This document shows positions 8,828-16,485 of a DNA stretch of 39,016 nucleotides, piece by piece. Location: contig JADLAX010000064.1 in NCBI GenBank assembly GCA_020848035.1, positions 1-39,016 of the forward strand, written 5' to 3'. How positions within the stretch are numbered: the stretch's first letter is position 1; every line of letters begins with the position of its first letter. Both the position numbers and the translations under genes were made by a program. The stretch comes from Anaerolineae bacterium (GTDB lineage Bacteria > Chloroflexota > Anaerolineae > Promineifilales > Promineifilaceae). The notes below the pieces were generated by a model that worked only from the letters and a program-made list of their open reading frames with translations, had not been told where the DNA came from and searched no databases.

Positions 8828-9010
8828 TCAGATGTGCGATTGCTCAGACGTAAAAACCCAGCTTTTTGACTGGATGATGCTGTGGGTTGTGAAGTGCGCA
8901 TCCAGACAGAGCGTCTTGCGATCTTCCTCTTTTAGAATGTCCAGTAGGAAGAAATCTGTGATGTCGTCAACAAGGCTGTCTGGTAGCTGGCTGGCCATGC
9001 TTTTTCCCAT
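8828..9010 (-). CDS. Small hypothetical protein
   Basis: Predicted product of 60 residues, or 56 if the ATG at 8998 is used; that site has GGGA upstream. The sequence is balanced and acidic at the N-terminus (DSLVDDITDFFLLDILKEED) with no recognised domain. A TATAAT-like hexamer lies about 20 bases upstream of the first ATG, in reverse orientation, and two ACGGCCGT copies (9059, 9068) sit just beyond it. The opposite-strand frame is rich in serine and arginine and looks like a shadow. No function can be proposed. Confidence 0.45.
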   Translation of the reverse strand: MGKSMASQLPDSLVDDITDFFLLDILKEEDRKTLCLDAHFTTHSIIQSKSWVFTSEQSHI

Positions 9011-9122
9011 GTACTGGTGTTATGGGAAGATTATAGAGGAAAAGGGGCCAGGGAGGAAACGGCCGTAACGGCCGTTGGGTTTTGTATGCTGCTTTTTGGG
9101 CCGGTTGCCACCAGCTAAACCG

Positions 9123-9305
9123 TCAGCGGCAAATTTTTACTACCCCCAAACGCACGCACTCTATCATCGATCCGCTGACGCTGGGCGTCTCTAGCGTGCG
9201 GGAGATGGCGCTCAGGTTGTTGCGCAGAGTAGATTCGGCAATACCCATAAGCTTCGCTACCTCGGCCAGCGTTAAGTGCGGATTATCAGCAATGGCCTGC
9301 ATCAT
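9123..9305 (-). CDS. Helix-turn-helix segment
   Basis: Sixty codons with a clear helix-turn-helix: LTLAEVAKLMGIAESTLRNN, followed by LSAISRTL. It resembles the recognition part of winged-helix/AsnC-like regulators. It is in the same frame as the membrane protein ending at 9345 and is separated from it only by the TAA stop and 13 codons without a start. It may be the C-terminal half of a split membrane-HTH protein, or a separate short regulator starting at ATG 9305. No good ribosome site was seen for the latter. Confidence 0.5.
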   Translation of the reverse strand: MMQAIADNPHLTLAEVAKLMGIAESTLRNNLSAISRTLETPSVSGSMIECVRLGVVKICR

Positions 9306-9344
9306 TTCAATGCGCCGCTTGGTAAGCTGTGATTGGCGGGAGGT

Positions 9345-9728
9345 TTAATGCGAGTAGGTAACGGCCGTTTCCTCCCCCAACTCACTGGCCAACCGGTGGT
9401 AGGCAAACACACCCTGAATCCCCCGGAAGAAAAAGTAGGCAAAAACGGCCGCAATCGGCACCCCCAGAAATACCCCATAAATGATCCAGACATAAATTTT
9501 GCTCACCACGTAGTAAGCAAAAAGCGTAACGGCACTCGCACGGTGTTTTTTGTACACGCCATAGGTTAAGGCAAGCATCAAGAGAATATCAACCCAGTTC
9601 CACCAGTCGACATTGGCCAGACTGCCGCCGCTGGCATAAACGAGGGTCAGGGCCACGGTTACCCCAATTGAAACCAAAGACATCTTCCAGGCAATTCGAA
9701 TCGCTGTGTTTGCTTGCTCAAGATCCAC
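9345..9728 (-). CDS. Small membrane protein, about four helices
   Basis: Product of 127 residues started at GTG 9728, with GGAGG seven bases upstream. Hydrophobic segments near residues 15-33, 42-58, 68-84 and 86-103 suggest four membrane helices; the C-terminal 25 residues are soluble. No family was recognised. The stop codon is followed in the same frame by a helix-turn-helix coding segment, which raises the possibility of a broken membrane-anchored regulator. It contains an ACGGCCGT copy at 9361 near its end. Confidence 0.65.
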   Translation of the reverse strand: MDLEQANTAIRIAWKMSLVSIGVTVALTLVYASGGSLANVDWWNWVDILLMLALTYGVYKKHRASAVTLFAYYVVSKIYVWIIYGVFLGVPIAAVFAYFFFRGIQGVFAYHRLASELGEETAVTYSH

Positions 9729-9893
9729 TATTTACCTCCAAAATCCTTATGAAATTCGGTCTCCGAGTTGTTCCCGCACAAGTATGTTCAGGCAGCAGGG
9801 TTGCAACAATGACAAACGACATGCCAAACAGGTGCTTATTGTCACAAAAAGCAAAAGGCGCTCTTGGAATTCAAGGGGTTTACAGCCCATGGT

Positions 9894-9944
9894 GCGTGAA
9901 ACGTGAAACGTGACCAGAAAGGCATCACGTTTCACGTTTCACGC
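9894..9944. repeat. Heptamer inverted-repeat hairpin, unit CGTGAAA
   Basis: Perfect 20-bp arms at 9894-9913 and 9925-9944 with an 11-base loop. Each arm is almost three tandem units of CGTGAAA. A second copy is at 26795-26852. It lies between two minus-strand genes; the rest of 9729-9988 shows nothing recognisable. Confidence 0.85.
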
Positions 9945-9988
9945 CAAATCACACCCGGTTCACCAAAGTAACGTGATCAACCGATGGA

Positions 9989-10858
9989 TCAATTTATCCA
10001 CTCGGGAACCAGCTTTTCCCAATCACTTCGTTCCGGCAGCAGGTGCCACACGGTGTTGTCGAGCGCCTTCAGGTAGGTGTGGTTGTACTTGTAGTAGGAG
10101 GTACGCTGGACGGCCGTTTCCCCCCCACTTTCCGGCGCCAAAGCCCAGCCCAACCGATCGCGAATGTTGGGCTGCTCACGCCATACCAGGCCAAAACCGC
10201 GCTGCGGCTGGTAAAAACCAGACGGTGGCACCAGTGACGGATCATCAATCGGGTCGCCCTCTTCCCATTCGTCGGTAAAAACAGCCCAGCCGTCGGTCCA
10301 CTGCGTGTCGTCAAACAGCACGTAAATGTAATCCTCTTTACCCACCCAAATCATGATGCCACCTTCAAAGCGCTGCTCTGCCGCGGGCGACACCAATGGG
10401 GCGTATTGCGGGCACGTATCCGGCGCGGGTCCAAAGAACCAGGTAAACGGGCAGGTCAGCGGCAGCGTCAGCGTGGCCGCATCAAAGGTGTGGTCGGCGG
10501 CCGTGGCAAAAAGGGCAAACGTTTCATAGTTGCGAGTGCCGCTGTTGATGGTGTAAGTCATCGAGCCAGTGGGCGGTACGTCCCAATATAAACCAAAAAC
10601 GCCGCCGATCAGGTGGTACAATGTGGTGCTAACGGCATTGCGGGTTTCCCAGCTCAGGGTAATGGTTTCCCCCGGATCGGCGATGGGCACGTTGGCGGTA
10701 AAGGTTATCACCTGCGGTGGCAGAACTGGGGCGGTAACGAGGGGAAGGTAGAGAGCGGTGTCGTCGGTGGGTACGGCCGTTTCTGCCCAAACGATGCTGC
10801 TAAAAACGGCCGTTGCCAGTAAAAAAGTGACCAGTAAAATACCAATGCGCTTGTACAT
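9989..10858 (-). CDS. Secreted hypothetical protein
   Basis: Product of 289 residues beginning at ATG 10858, which has GGAGG upstream; a longer frame to 10933 adds only non-coding sequence. An N-terminal signal peptide (KRIGILLVTFLLATAVF) ends near residue 27 and is followed by YLPLV. Residues about 50-135 look like an immunoglobulin-type beta domain (PGETITLSWETRN). The C-terminal 150 residues contain AAEQRFEGGIMIW, YVLFDDTQW and RGFGLVWRE, a pattern seen in secreted proteins of this kind of genome. The enzymatic role is unknown. Expected location is extracellular or cell-surface. Confidence 0.75.
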   Translation of the reverse strand: MYKRIGILLVTFLLATAVFSSIVWAETAVPTDDTALYLPLVTAPVLPPQVITFTANVPIADPGETITLSWETRNAVSTTLYHLIGGVFGLYWDVPPTGSMTYTINSGTRNYETFALFATAADHTFDAATLTLPLTCPFTWFFGPAPDTCPQYAPLVSPAAEQRFEGGIMIWVGKEDYIYVLFDDTQWTDGWAVFTDEWEEGDPIDDPSLVPPSGFYQPQRGFGLVWREQPNIRDRLGWALAPESGGETAVQRTSYYKYNHTYLKALDNTVWHLLPERSDWEKLVPEWIN

Positions 10859-11189
10859 GAGATGCCTCCATTTCATTGGAAGCAACGCATCTTTCCCAAA
10901 AAGCAAAACGGTGCGTTTGCTCCAGCTATTCACGGTCTACACTGCATCCTATACCAATTGACATGGGCTTACAAGTGATAAAGCGTTAATTTTATTAAGA
11001 TGTTTTTCCAGAAAAAGGCGAAAGGGAATTCGACAGATAACCAACCTATAATCCCGCTGGTCTGCCACACCCAGACCCACCGCAACAACATTAAAACCCA
11101 ACTGATTGAACCTGTTTTGGTACCAACCCTGTCAACCCCCACCCTTTGGAATATTCCCTTTGGATGAATCACAAAGTGAGAGATTTTTT
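10859..11189. other. Divergent intergenic region
   Basis: This 331-base gap separates the divergently transcribed secreted-protein and pyrophosphatase genes and should hold both promoters. TTGACA at 10958-10963 is a possible -35 element toward the pyrophosphatase, but no good -10 follows at standard spacing. No repeat or gene was recognised. Confidence 0.4.
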
Positions 11190-12545
11190 ATGGCTAAAAA
11201 AACAAGCGGAACCTACGTTATTGGACATATCAACCCAGACACCGATTCTATTGCCTCGGCAATGGGGTACGCCTGGCTGCTGCAAAACCAGGAGGAAGAT
11301 CCGGTCATTGCGGCTCGGGCTGGGCAGCTAAACCCGCAAACTGCCTGGGTATTGGAAAGACTGAAACTGGAACCGCCTGTTTTGCTGCCCGATGCCTCAC
11401 CCCGCTTTGAGCATGTGGCCCAACGCTACAATACCACCACACCAGACCGCCCCCTGCGCGACGTGTGGGCCATTGCCAACCGTACCGGCGGCATTGCCCC
11501 TGTTGTCAATGAGGATGGCACGCCCTTTGGCCTGGTGACGGTGCTTAGCCTGTTCCGCTTTTTGAAGGAATCGGTGGGGGCTCACCCCCGCCGCGAAGAA
11601 ATGCGTATTGCCGAAATTATGGAACGGCCGTGTTCCGAAGCCTGTGATACCGATGTGCCCCGTTTTGGCGCCAGCAACCGCATCCGCGACGTGCTGCCGC
11701 GCATTCTGCACGAAGAACGCACCGAATTTTGGGTGGTGGATGATGAAGGACGCTACATGGGCATTTGCCGCCAACGGGATGCCCTAAACCCGCCCCGCTA
11801 CCGCGTCATTTTGGTTGATCACAACGAAGTGGGGCAGGCGCTGGGTGCCCTGGATGATGCCGATCTCATCGAAGTGCTGGATCATCATCGTCTGGGCAAC
11901 AGCCCGACCCGCACGCCCATCCGCTTTACCATCGACGTGGTCGGCAGCACCTGCACCCTCGTCAGTGAGCGCATCAACGAAGCCGGGCTGAGCGCGCCGC
12001 CAGCCCTGGCAGCGCTGCTGCTGGCGGGCATCATGTCCGATACGCTCATTCTGGCCTCGCCCACCACCACCCACCGGGACCGCGAAGCGGCCGAACGGCT
12101 GCTGCGCTGGGCCAAGGTCGGTGAGTCGCCCCTGGCCGGGGAAACGGTCCAATCATTTGGCGAACAGGTGCTGCAAGCGGGCGCCGGTTTGGCCTCACGC
12201 ACGCCGGATGACATCGTGCAGACGGACTTCAAGGTGTACGAATCGGGCGGCTTCAAGTTTGGCGTCTCCCAGGTGGAAGTGACCAACCGCAGCCAGGTGG
12301 GCGAGTACATGACTGCCCTCAAAGAAGCGATGGTGAAGCTGCGCGACAGCAACGGGCTCAATTTTACTATTCTGATGGTAACCGACGTGGTGCGCCGTGG
12401 CAGCCGCCTGCTGCTCACCAACGAAATTCCGGCGTTGGAAAGTCTGCCTTACCCACGCCGCGAGGATGGCACCCTCAACGCCGACGGCGTCGTGTCGCGC
12501 AAAATGCAGCTGCTGCCGGCCATTTTGGGTGCCTTAGAGGGGTAG
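11190..12545 (+). CDS. ppaC: Manganese-dependent inorganic pyrophosphatase, family II with CBS domains
   Basis: Cytosolic enzyme hydrolysing pyrophosphate to phosphate. The 451-residue product has the DHH-family metal motifs: GHINPDTDS (H13, D17, D19), DHN (D210-N212), DHH (D231-H233), and the C-terminal DHHA2 motif SRK (436-438). Residues about 70-200 form a CBS-domain pair inserted in the DHH domain, as in nucleotide-regulated CBS-pyrophosphatases. The length leaves no room for the DRTGG domain found in some clostridial forms. ATG 11190 is preferred over an upstream in-frame start at 11106 because the HxNPDxD motif normally lies within 15 residues of the N-terminus. Regulation by adenine nucleotides is inferred from the CBS pair. 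Confidence 0.93.
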   Translation: MAKKTSGTYVIGHINPDTDSIASAMGYAWLLQNQEEDPVIAARAGQLNPQTAWVLERLKLEPPVLLPDASPRFEHVAQRYNTTTPDRPLRDVWAIANRTGGIAPVVNEDGTPFGLVTVLSLFRFLKESVGAHPRREEMRIAEIMERPCSEACDTDVPRFGASNRIRDVLPRILHEERTEFWVVDDEGRYMGICRQRDALNPPRYRVILVDHNEVGQALGALDDADLIEVLDHHRLGNSPTRTPIRFTIDVVGSTCTLVSERINEAGLSAPPALAALLLAGIMSDTLILASPTTTHRDREAAERLLRWAKVGESPLAGETVQSFGEQVLQAGAGLASRTPDDIVQTDFKVYESGGFKFGVSQVEVTNRSQVGEYMTALKEAMVKLRDSNGLNFTILMVTDVVRRGSRLLLTNEIPALESLPYPRREDGTLNADGVVSRKMQLLPAILGALEG

Positions 12546-12552
12546 TTGTTTT

Positions 12553-12759
12553 TTACAAATCCGCTGGCTGGTTTGCCGCCAGCGGGGCCAGCGATTCCAG
12601 CAGCTCGCGGGCAATTTCAATAACGGTGATAGGGGCGGTCATCATTTTTTCAAAACGGCCGTCCACTATCACCGTCGGGTCCGCCTGAATCACTGCCTGA
12701 CGCAACCCAGACAGTTGGGACTTCATCTTTTCGTTTTCTACACGAGCAATATCGACCAT
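12553..12759 (-). CDS. Small hypothetical protein
   Basis: Product of 68 residues with GGAGG upstream of ATG 12759. It is largely helical with a charged N-terminus (ARVENEKMKSQLSGLRQAV) and no recognised domain. It ends seven bases from the stop of the convergent pyrophosphatase gene and lies downstream of surE in the same orientation, so it is probably in the surE transcript. One ACGGCCGT copy occurs at 12655. No function can be assigned. Confidence 0.65.
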   Translation of the reverse strand: MVDIARVENEKMKSQLSGLRQAVIQADPTVIVDGRFEKMMTAPITVIEIARELLESLAPLAANQPADL

Positions 12760-12772
12760 AAGCTCCTCCAGG

Positions 12773-12796
12773 AAGGGTGAAGGGGTGAAGGGGTGA
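12773..12796. repeat. Short tandem octamer GGGTGAAG
   Basis: About three tandem copies of GGGTGAAG between surE and the small downstream gene. It resembles one arm of the heptamer hairpins but has no inverted partner. Confidence 0.5.
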
Positions 12797-12831
12797 CCAA
12801 AATGTCACATCAAGTCCTGGGGCACGCTAAT

Positions 12832-13674
12832 TTAAGCAGGCACAACGGCCGTTGCCAGTGGCTCTACCGGAACGGGCAGCAGGGCGGCGCTTTCCTGGCT
12901 CAACAGCTGCTCCCAACCCCACGCTTCCATCAGCGGCATAGCATGAAAGGCCGTCAGGTCCAGCTCCAGCGGCGTCACCGAGGCGTACTGGGCAAAGATG
13001 GCCCCTACGTCCGTGCCTTCGTGCGGTACACCGGTGGGGCGATCGCCACCAATCCAGTAATAATCATTGCCACGCGGGTCGGTGCGCTTGTCCAGGCGAT
13101 CGCGGTACACACGCAGCCCCTGCCGCGTCAGGCGGATACCCTGGAACTGCTCGCGGGGCACATAGGGCACATTGACGTTGAGAAAGGTGCCTTTAGGCAA
13201 ATCATGCTGCAAGACGGTCTGCACCACAGCGCCGGCCACGTCTACCGCCAGGGTGTAGTCTAATTCCAGCGAATTGGCGGTACGGCCGTCCAGCGACACG
13301 GCCACCCCCGGCACTCCCCAGATGATGCCTTCCATAACGGCCGTTACCGTCCCCGAATACGTCACGTCATGCCCCAGGTTGGCCGCCGTGTTGATGCCCG
13401 AGACCACCAAATCCACCTTGTCTTTAAGCAGCCCCATCAGCGCCAGGGCCACGCAGTCAGACGGCGCGCCGTCGCTGGTGAGCGCCTCGCTGCCATCGTG
13501 CAGCTTCACGCGGCGCACCCGCAGCGGTCGGTTGAGCGTCTTCACGTGCCCGCCGCCAGACCAATCATGGTCCGGGGCCACAATGCTCACTTTGCCAAAT
13601 TGGCGCATCGCCTGGGCCAAAGCCAGCAGCCCCGGTGCGGTTACGCCATCGTCATTCGTCACTAAAATATGCAT
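12832..13674 (-). CDS. surE: 5'/3'-nucleotidase SurE
   Basis: Metal-dependent nucleoside-monophosphate phosphatase of the stationary-phase survival family. The 280-residue product shows the family motifs in order: NDDG at residues 7-10 (D8 and D9 bind metal), APDHDWSGGG with S39, and VVSGIN with N95. Length is slightly above the 250-residue norm because of a low-complexity C-terminal extension ending VEPLATAVVPA, part of which is encoded by an ACGGCCGT copy at 12845. ATG 13674 has AAAAGGA eight bases upstream. The downstream 68-residue gene probably shares its transcript. Confidence 0.95.
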   Translation of the reverse strand: MHILVTNDDGVTAPGLLALAQAMRQFGKVSIVAPDHDWSGGGHVKTLNRPLRVRRVKLHDGSEALTSDGAPSDCVALALMGLLKDKVDLVVSGINTAANLGHDVTYSGTVTAVMEGIIWGVPGVAVSLDGRTANSLELDYTLAVDVAGAVVQTVLQHDLPKGTFLNVNVPYVPREQFQGIRLTRQGLRVYRDRLDKRTDPRGNDYYWIGGDRPTGVPHEGTDVGAIFAQYASVTPLELDLTAFHAMPLMEAWGWEQLLSQESAALLPVPVEPLATAVVPA

Positions 13675-13796
13675 ATGGTTTCCTTTTAAACTTTTCCTTT
13701 CTGGTCAGCGTATCAGCCGCTGTTTAAGTGGCTATCAACGCGGGGTTAAGGCGGGAATAAGGGTTTGTTAAGGAGTGTTTAACGGCCGTTCCACCC

Positions 13797-13825
13797 TTGA
13801 CAGTCCTTAACATCTGCAAGAAACT
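13797..13825 (+). promoter_or_regulatory. Possible -35 element and leaderless start
   Basis: TTGACA at 13797-13802 is a consensus -35. Seventeen bases later the hexamer GAAACT is a poor -10. Initiation from it would place the transcript start close to ATG 13833, so a leaderless message is possible. An ACGGCCGT copy (13782) is just upstream. Confidence 0.3.
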
Positions 13826-13832
13826 TGCCCAC

Positions 13833-14807
13833 ATGCGCGCTGATCGATTAATTTCCTTACTCATGCTGCTGCAAACCAACGGCCGTATGACTGCCGAAGA
13901 TCTGGCGGAACGGCTGGAAGTGTCACCGCGCACCATTTACCGCGACCTGGACGCGTTGAGCAGTTCGGGCGTGCCGGTTTATGCCGAGCGCGGCCCCAAC
14001 GGCGGCTGCATGCTCATGGAAAGCTACCGCACCAACCTCACCGGCCTCAACGAAAAAGAGGTGCAGGCGCTGTTCATGTTTACCGTGCCGGGGCTGCTGG
14101 CCGATTTAGGCGCGGATAAAGCGTCGGAAGCGGCCATGTTGAAGCTGATGGCCTCGCTGCCCGCACCATTCCAGAAGGACGCCACGTTTGTGCAGCAGCG
14201 GCTGCACCTGGACCCGGCGGCCTGGTTCCAACCGGAAGAAGATGTGCCGTTTTTGGGGTTGGTGCAAACGGCCGTCTGGGAAAACAAACGGCTGCGCATG
14301 GATTATCGGCGCGGTGATGGTCAGTGGGTCAAGCGGCTGGTTGATCCCTACGGGCTGGTGGCCAAGGCCAGCGTCTGGTACTTTGTCGGCGGCATTTACG
14401 GTGGCAAGATTCAGGCGTATCGTGTTTCGCGCATCATGCAGGCAGAACTGACCGGCAGCACCTTTACCCGCCCCGATGGGTTTAACCTGGCTCGCTACTG
14501 GCAGGAATGGCGCGACGATTTTGAAATGCGCCAGGAGCGCCACGCCGTTACCCTGCGCGTGCCGCCCAGCAGCGGGCCGCTGCTGGCCCTGGTTTTGGGT
14601 GAAGGCATTGTGGCCCAACTGCTGGCCGCCCCCCAAGACGAACACAACGCCGGGCATGCGCTGCTCAATCTCACCTTCGACTCGCTGGAAAGTGCCTGCC
14701 GCCAACTGCTGGGGTTGGGTACGGCCGTTGAAGTTGTCGCCCCACAACCACTCCGCGACATGCTGCACCAACAAGCCCGCCAGGCTCTGGCGCTTTACCA
14801 GCCATAA
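13833..14807 (+). CDS. HTH/WYL-domain transcriptional regulator (YafY/PafC-like)
   Basis: Product of 324 residues. Residues 1-60 form the DeoR-type winged helix (MRADRLISLLMLL, then TAEDLAERLEVSPRTIYRDL). Residues about 130-225 form the WYL domain, with DYRRGDGQWVKRLVDPYGL and ASVWYFVGG, followed by the WCX C-terminal domain. Such proteins bind DNA and sense ligands, often nucleic acids; several control DNA-damage genes, but the target here is unknown. ATG 13833 matches the usual N-terminus; the upstream ATG-less extension from 13797 overlaps the -35 box. A terminator follows at 14834. Confidence 0.88.
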   Translation: MRADRLISLLMLLQTNGRMTAEDLAERLEVSPRTIYRDLDALSSSGVPVYAERGPNGGCMLMESYRTNLTGLNEKEVQALFMFTVPGLLADLGADKASEAAMLKLMASLPAPFQKDATFVQQRLHLDPAAWFQPEEDVPFLGLVQTAVWENKRLRMDYRRGDGQWVKRLVDPYGLVAKASVWYFVGGIYGGKIQAYRVSRIMQAELTGSTFTRPDGFNLARYWQEWRDDFEMRQERHAVTLRVPPSSGPLLALVLGEGIVAQLLAAPQDEHNAGHALLNLTFDSLESACRQLLGLGTAVEVVAPQPLRDMLHQQARQALALYQP

Positions 14808-14833
14808 ACCAGCGGCCCCTGGACTTTTTGCTG

Positions 14834-14864
14834 AGACGGCCTGGGGAAAACGGCCGTCTTTTTT
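14834..14864 (+). terminator. Intrinsic terminator built on ACGGCCGT
   Basis: AGACGGCC (14834-14841) pairs with GGCCGTCT (14852-14859), followed by six T. It lies 27 bases after the WYL regulator. The right arm is an ACGGCCGT copy, so the palindrome was recruited into the stem. Confidence 0.85.
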
Positions 14865-15005
14865 GTTACCGCTATCCTCTGTTCATTGTCCAATTGTCAG
14901 TAAGTCGGCAGAGGCCCACGCCACACCTCCGTTATGCTTTTTTAGCGTTTCTCTTGTTGGCCTCTCCAGACTTACCGCTCCTTTTGCGCTCCATTTGCGG
15001 TTGAG

Positions 15006-15021
15006 CAGTACCCTGGTACTG
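15006..15021. promoter_or_regulatory. Perfect dyad, possible operator
   Basis: CAGTACC and GGTACTG are separated by two bases, about 60 bases upstream of the metalloprotease gene. It may be an operator, perhaps for the adjacent WYL regulator. The rest of 14865-15082 shows nothing else. Confidence 0.3.
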
Positions 15022-15082
15022 ACAGTCTCCGGAAGAGGCAGGCAACCCGTATTGGATTCATAAGCGAAATAAAGGAGAAAAA

Positions 15083-16357
15083 ATGAACACGATTTGGCAA
15101 AACCGCTGGCAGGCGCTGGAAAAGCAGCTGCAAGAAATGATCGCTGGCTACGGCCGTTCCCCCAACCTGGAAAAAAGTGACACCTTAAAAACCCTCACCG
15201 AAAGTTTGCTGGCGTTTGGGCAGGACCAGTTCGGCTACTTTTGGGACGGGTTTAACAGCGGCCAACTGCTGCCCGACATGATGCTGCCCCAAGACCATAT
15301 CTTCCGGGCCACGCTGGACCAGGTAGCCTTCGACATGGCCATCATTCAGCACATTGCGGGCCAGCGGCAGCAGCCCCACCTCCAGAAAACCTTAACCCGC
15401 GCCGACCAGCTGGCCCAGGCGGCGCTGAACGTGGCCGTCGACAACGGGCTGCTGCGCCAATGTGGGGTGCTCACCTACTTCCACAAATCGGCCAACATTC
15501 GGCTCATCCCGTATGCGCCGCTGGCCCTGGTGGGCGTGCCCTTTTCTGCCACCACCACCGACATGGATTTTCTGGCCATTCCCCATGAGGTGGGGCATTT
15601 TGTCTATCACCACGCGCCGGGCCTGGCGGCGGCGCTGCACGCCCGCATTCCGCTGTATCCCAACTGGATTAACCGCTGGATCGAAGAGATTTTTGCCGAC
15701 GTGTACGGGGCACTGGTGGCTGGCCCGATCATTGGCCTGAGCTTCCAGCACATTTTGGCCGACAATGCCCAGGAAAAGTTTGTTTCGGACGATGGCATAC
15801 ACCCGCCGGATGCAATACGGCCGTACACCTACAGCCAGTCCCTGCGCCACCTCAATTATCCCCAGGCCGCCGACGCCCTGGACAACGCGTGGCAGGAACG
15901 ATTAGCTGAGCGGCACCAGCCCACCGAGTTCCAGCCGCACAACACCACCCACAGCGCCGCCCTGGCCGATGCTCAGATGCTGCTGGAAAGCATGGCCGTT
16001 GATATCCTCACCTACCTGCAGCAAGAGCGGCAGGTGAGCCAACCGGCCCCCTGGTCCACCGACACGGACGACCTGGCCGCGCTGCTGCAAAAATTTGGCA
16101 CATGGCTCAACAAGCCGCTGAAGGTGGACTGGTATGGGTTAACGGCCGTTGCTCAGCAAATCGGCGTCGTGAAGGATGGCGGTAAACCAGAAAATCTGCG
16201 GCTCAAGGGCAGCACCCAAACCTGGCGTGACTGGTTCAAAGCGCAAAGCCGCCAAAATCCCAGCCTGCCCGTACCAGCCCAGGCCTGGACGCCCATTTTC
16301 ACCAGCGGCCACTGGCCGGTAAAGGGGCCAGAGGGCAATTCGAATGGGGGGTTGTAG
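15083..16357 (+). CDS. Putative zinc metalloprotease (HExxH)
   Basis: Product of 424 residues with the zincin motif HEVGH at residues 168-172 and a likely third ligand E202 in IEEIFADVYGALVAG, the gluzincin arrangement. No signal peptide or membrane helix is visible, so the enzyme is probably cytosolic. Outside the active site the sequence was not assigned to a known peptidase family. AAAGGAG lies ten bases before ATG 15083. The C-terminus (SNGGL) ends exactly where a heptamer repeat begins, so the last residues may have been changed by the repeat. It converges on the STAND regulator gene; a functional link is conjecture. Confidence 0.7.
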   Translation: MNTIWQNRWQALEKQLQEMIAGYGRSPNLEKSDTLKTLTESLLAFGQDQFGYFWDGFNSGQLLPDMMLPQDHIFRATLDQVAFDMAIIQHIAGQRQQPHLQKTLTRADQLAQAALNVAVDNGLLRQCGVLTYFHKSANIRLIPYAPLALVGVPFSATTTDMDFLAIPHEVGHFVYHHAPGLAAALHARIPLYPNWINRWIEEIFADVYGALVAGPIIGLSFQHILADNAQEKFVSDDGIHPPDAIRPYTYSQSLRHLNYPQAADALDNAWQERLAERHQPTEFQPHNTTHSAALADAQMLLESMAVDILTYLQQERQVSQPAPWSTDTDDLAALLQKFGTWLNKPLKVDWYGLTAVAQQIGVVKDGGKPENLRLKGSTQTWRDWFKAQSRQNPSLPVPAQAWTPIFTSGHWPVKGPEGNSNGGL

Positions 16358-16485
16358 GGAGGGATGAAATATGAGGGATGAAAGTTGAGGGATGAGGGAT
16401 GAAGCGGGGTGCGCATAACCTCCCCTTTCATCCCTCATCCCTCATCCCTCCTCCCTCCTCCCTCATCCCTCCTCCCTCATCCCTC
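16356..16485. repeat. Heptamer inverted-repeat hairpin, unit GAGGGAT
   Basis: The left arm (16356-16403) carries GAGGGAT/GAGGGATGA units; the right arm (16427-16485) carries the complement, ATCCCTC, in about eight variants. The stop codon of the metalloprotease gene and that of the convergent regulator both fall inside the arms. It probably acts as a bidirectional end structure. Confidence 0.85.

Noticed and set aside
14872..14919. A 15-residue minus-strand ORF with GGAGG upstream
   Set aside because: It reads into the terminator region of the WYL gene, faces no gene, and has no features beyond the short purine run.
16356..16485. CRISPR-like array
   Set aside because: Units are only seven bases, without unique spacers, and the two halves are inverted.
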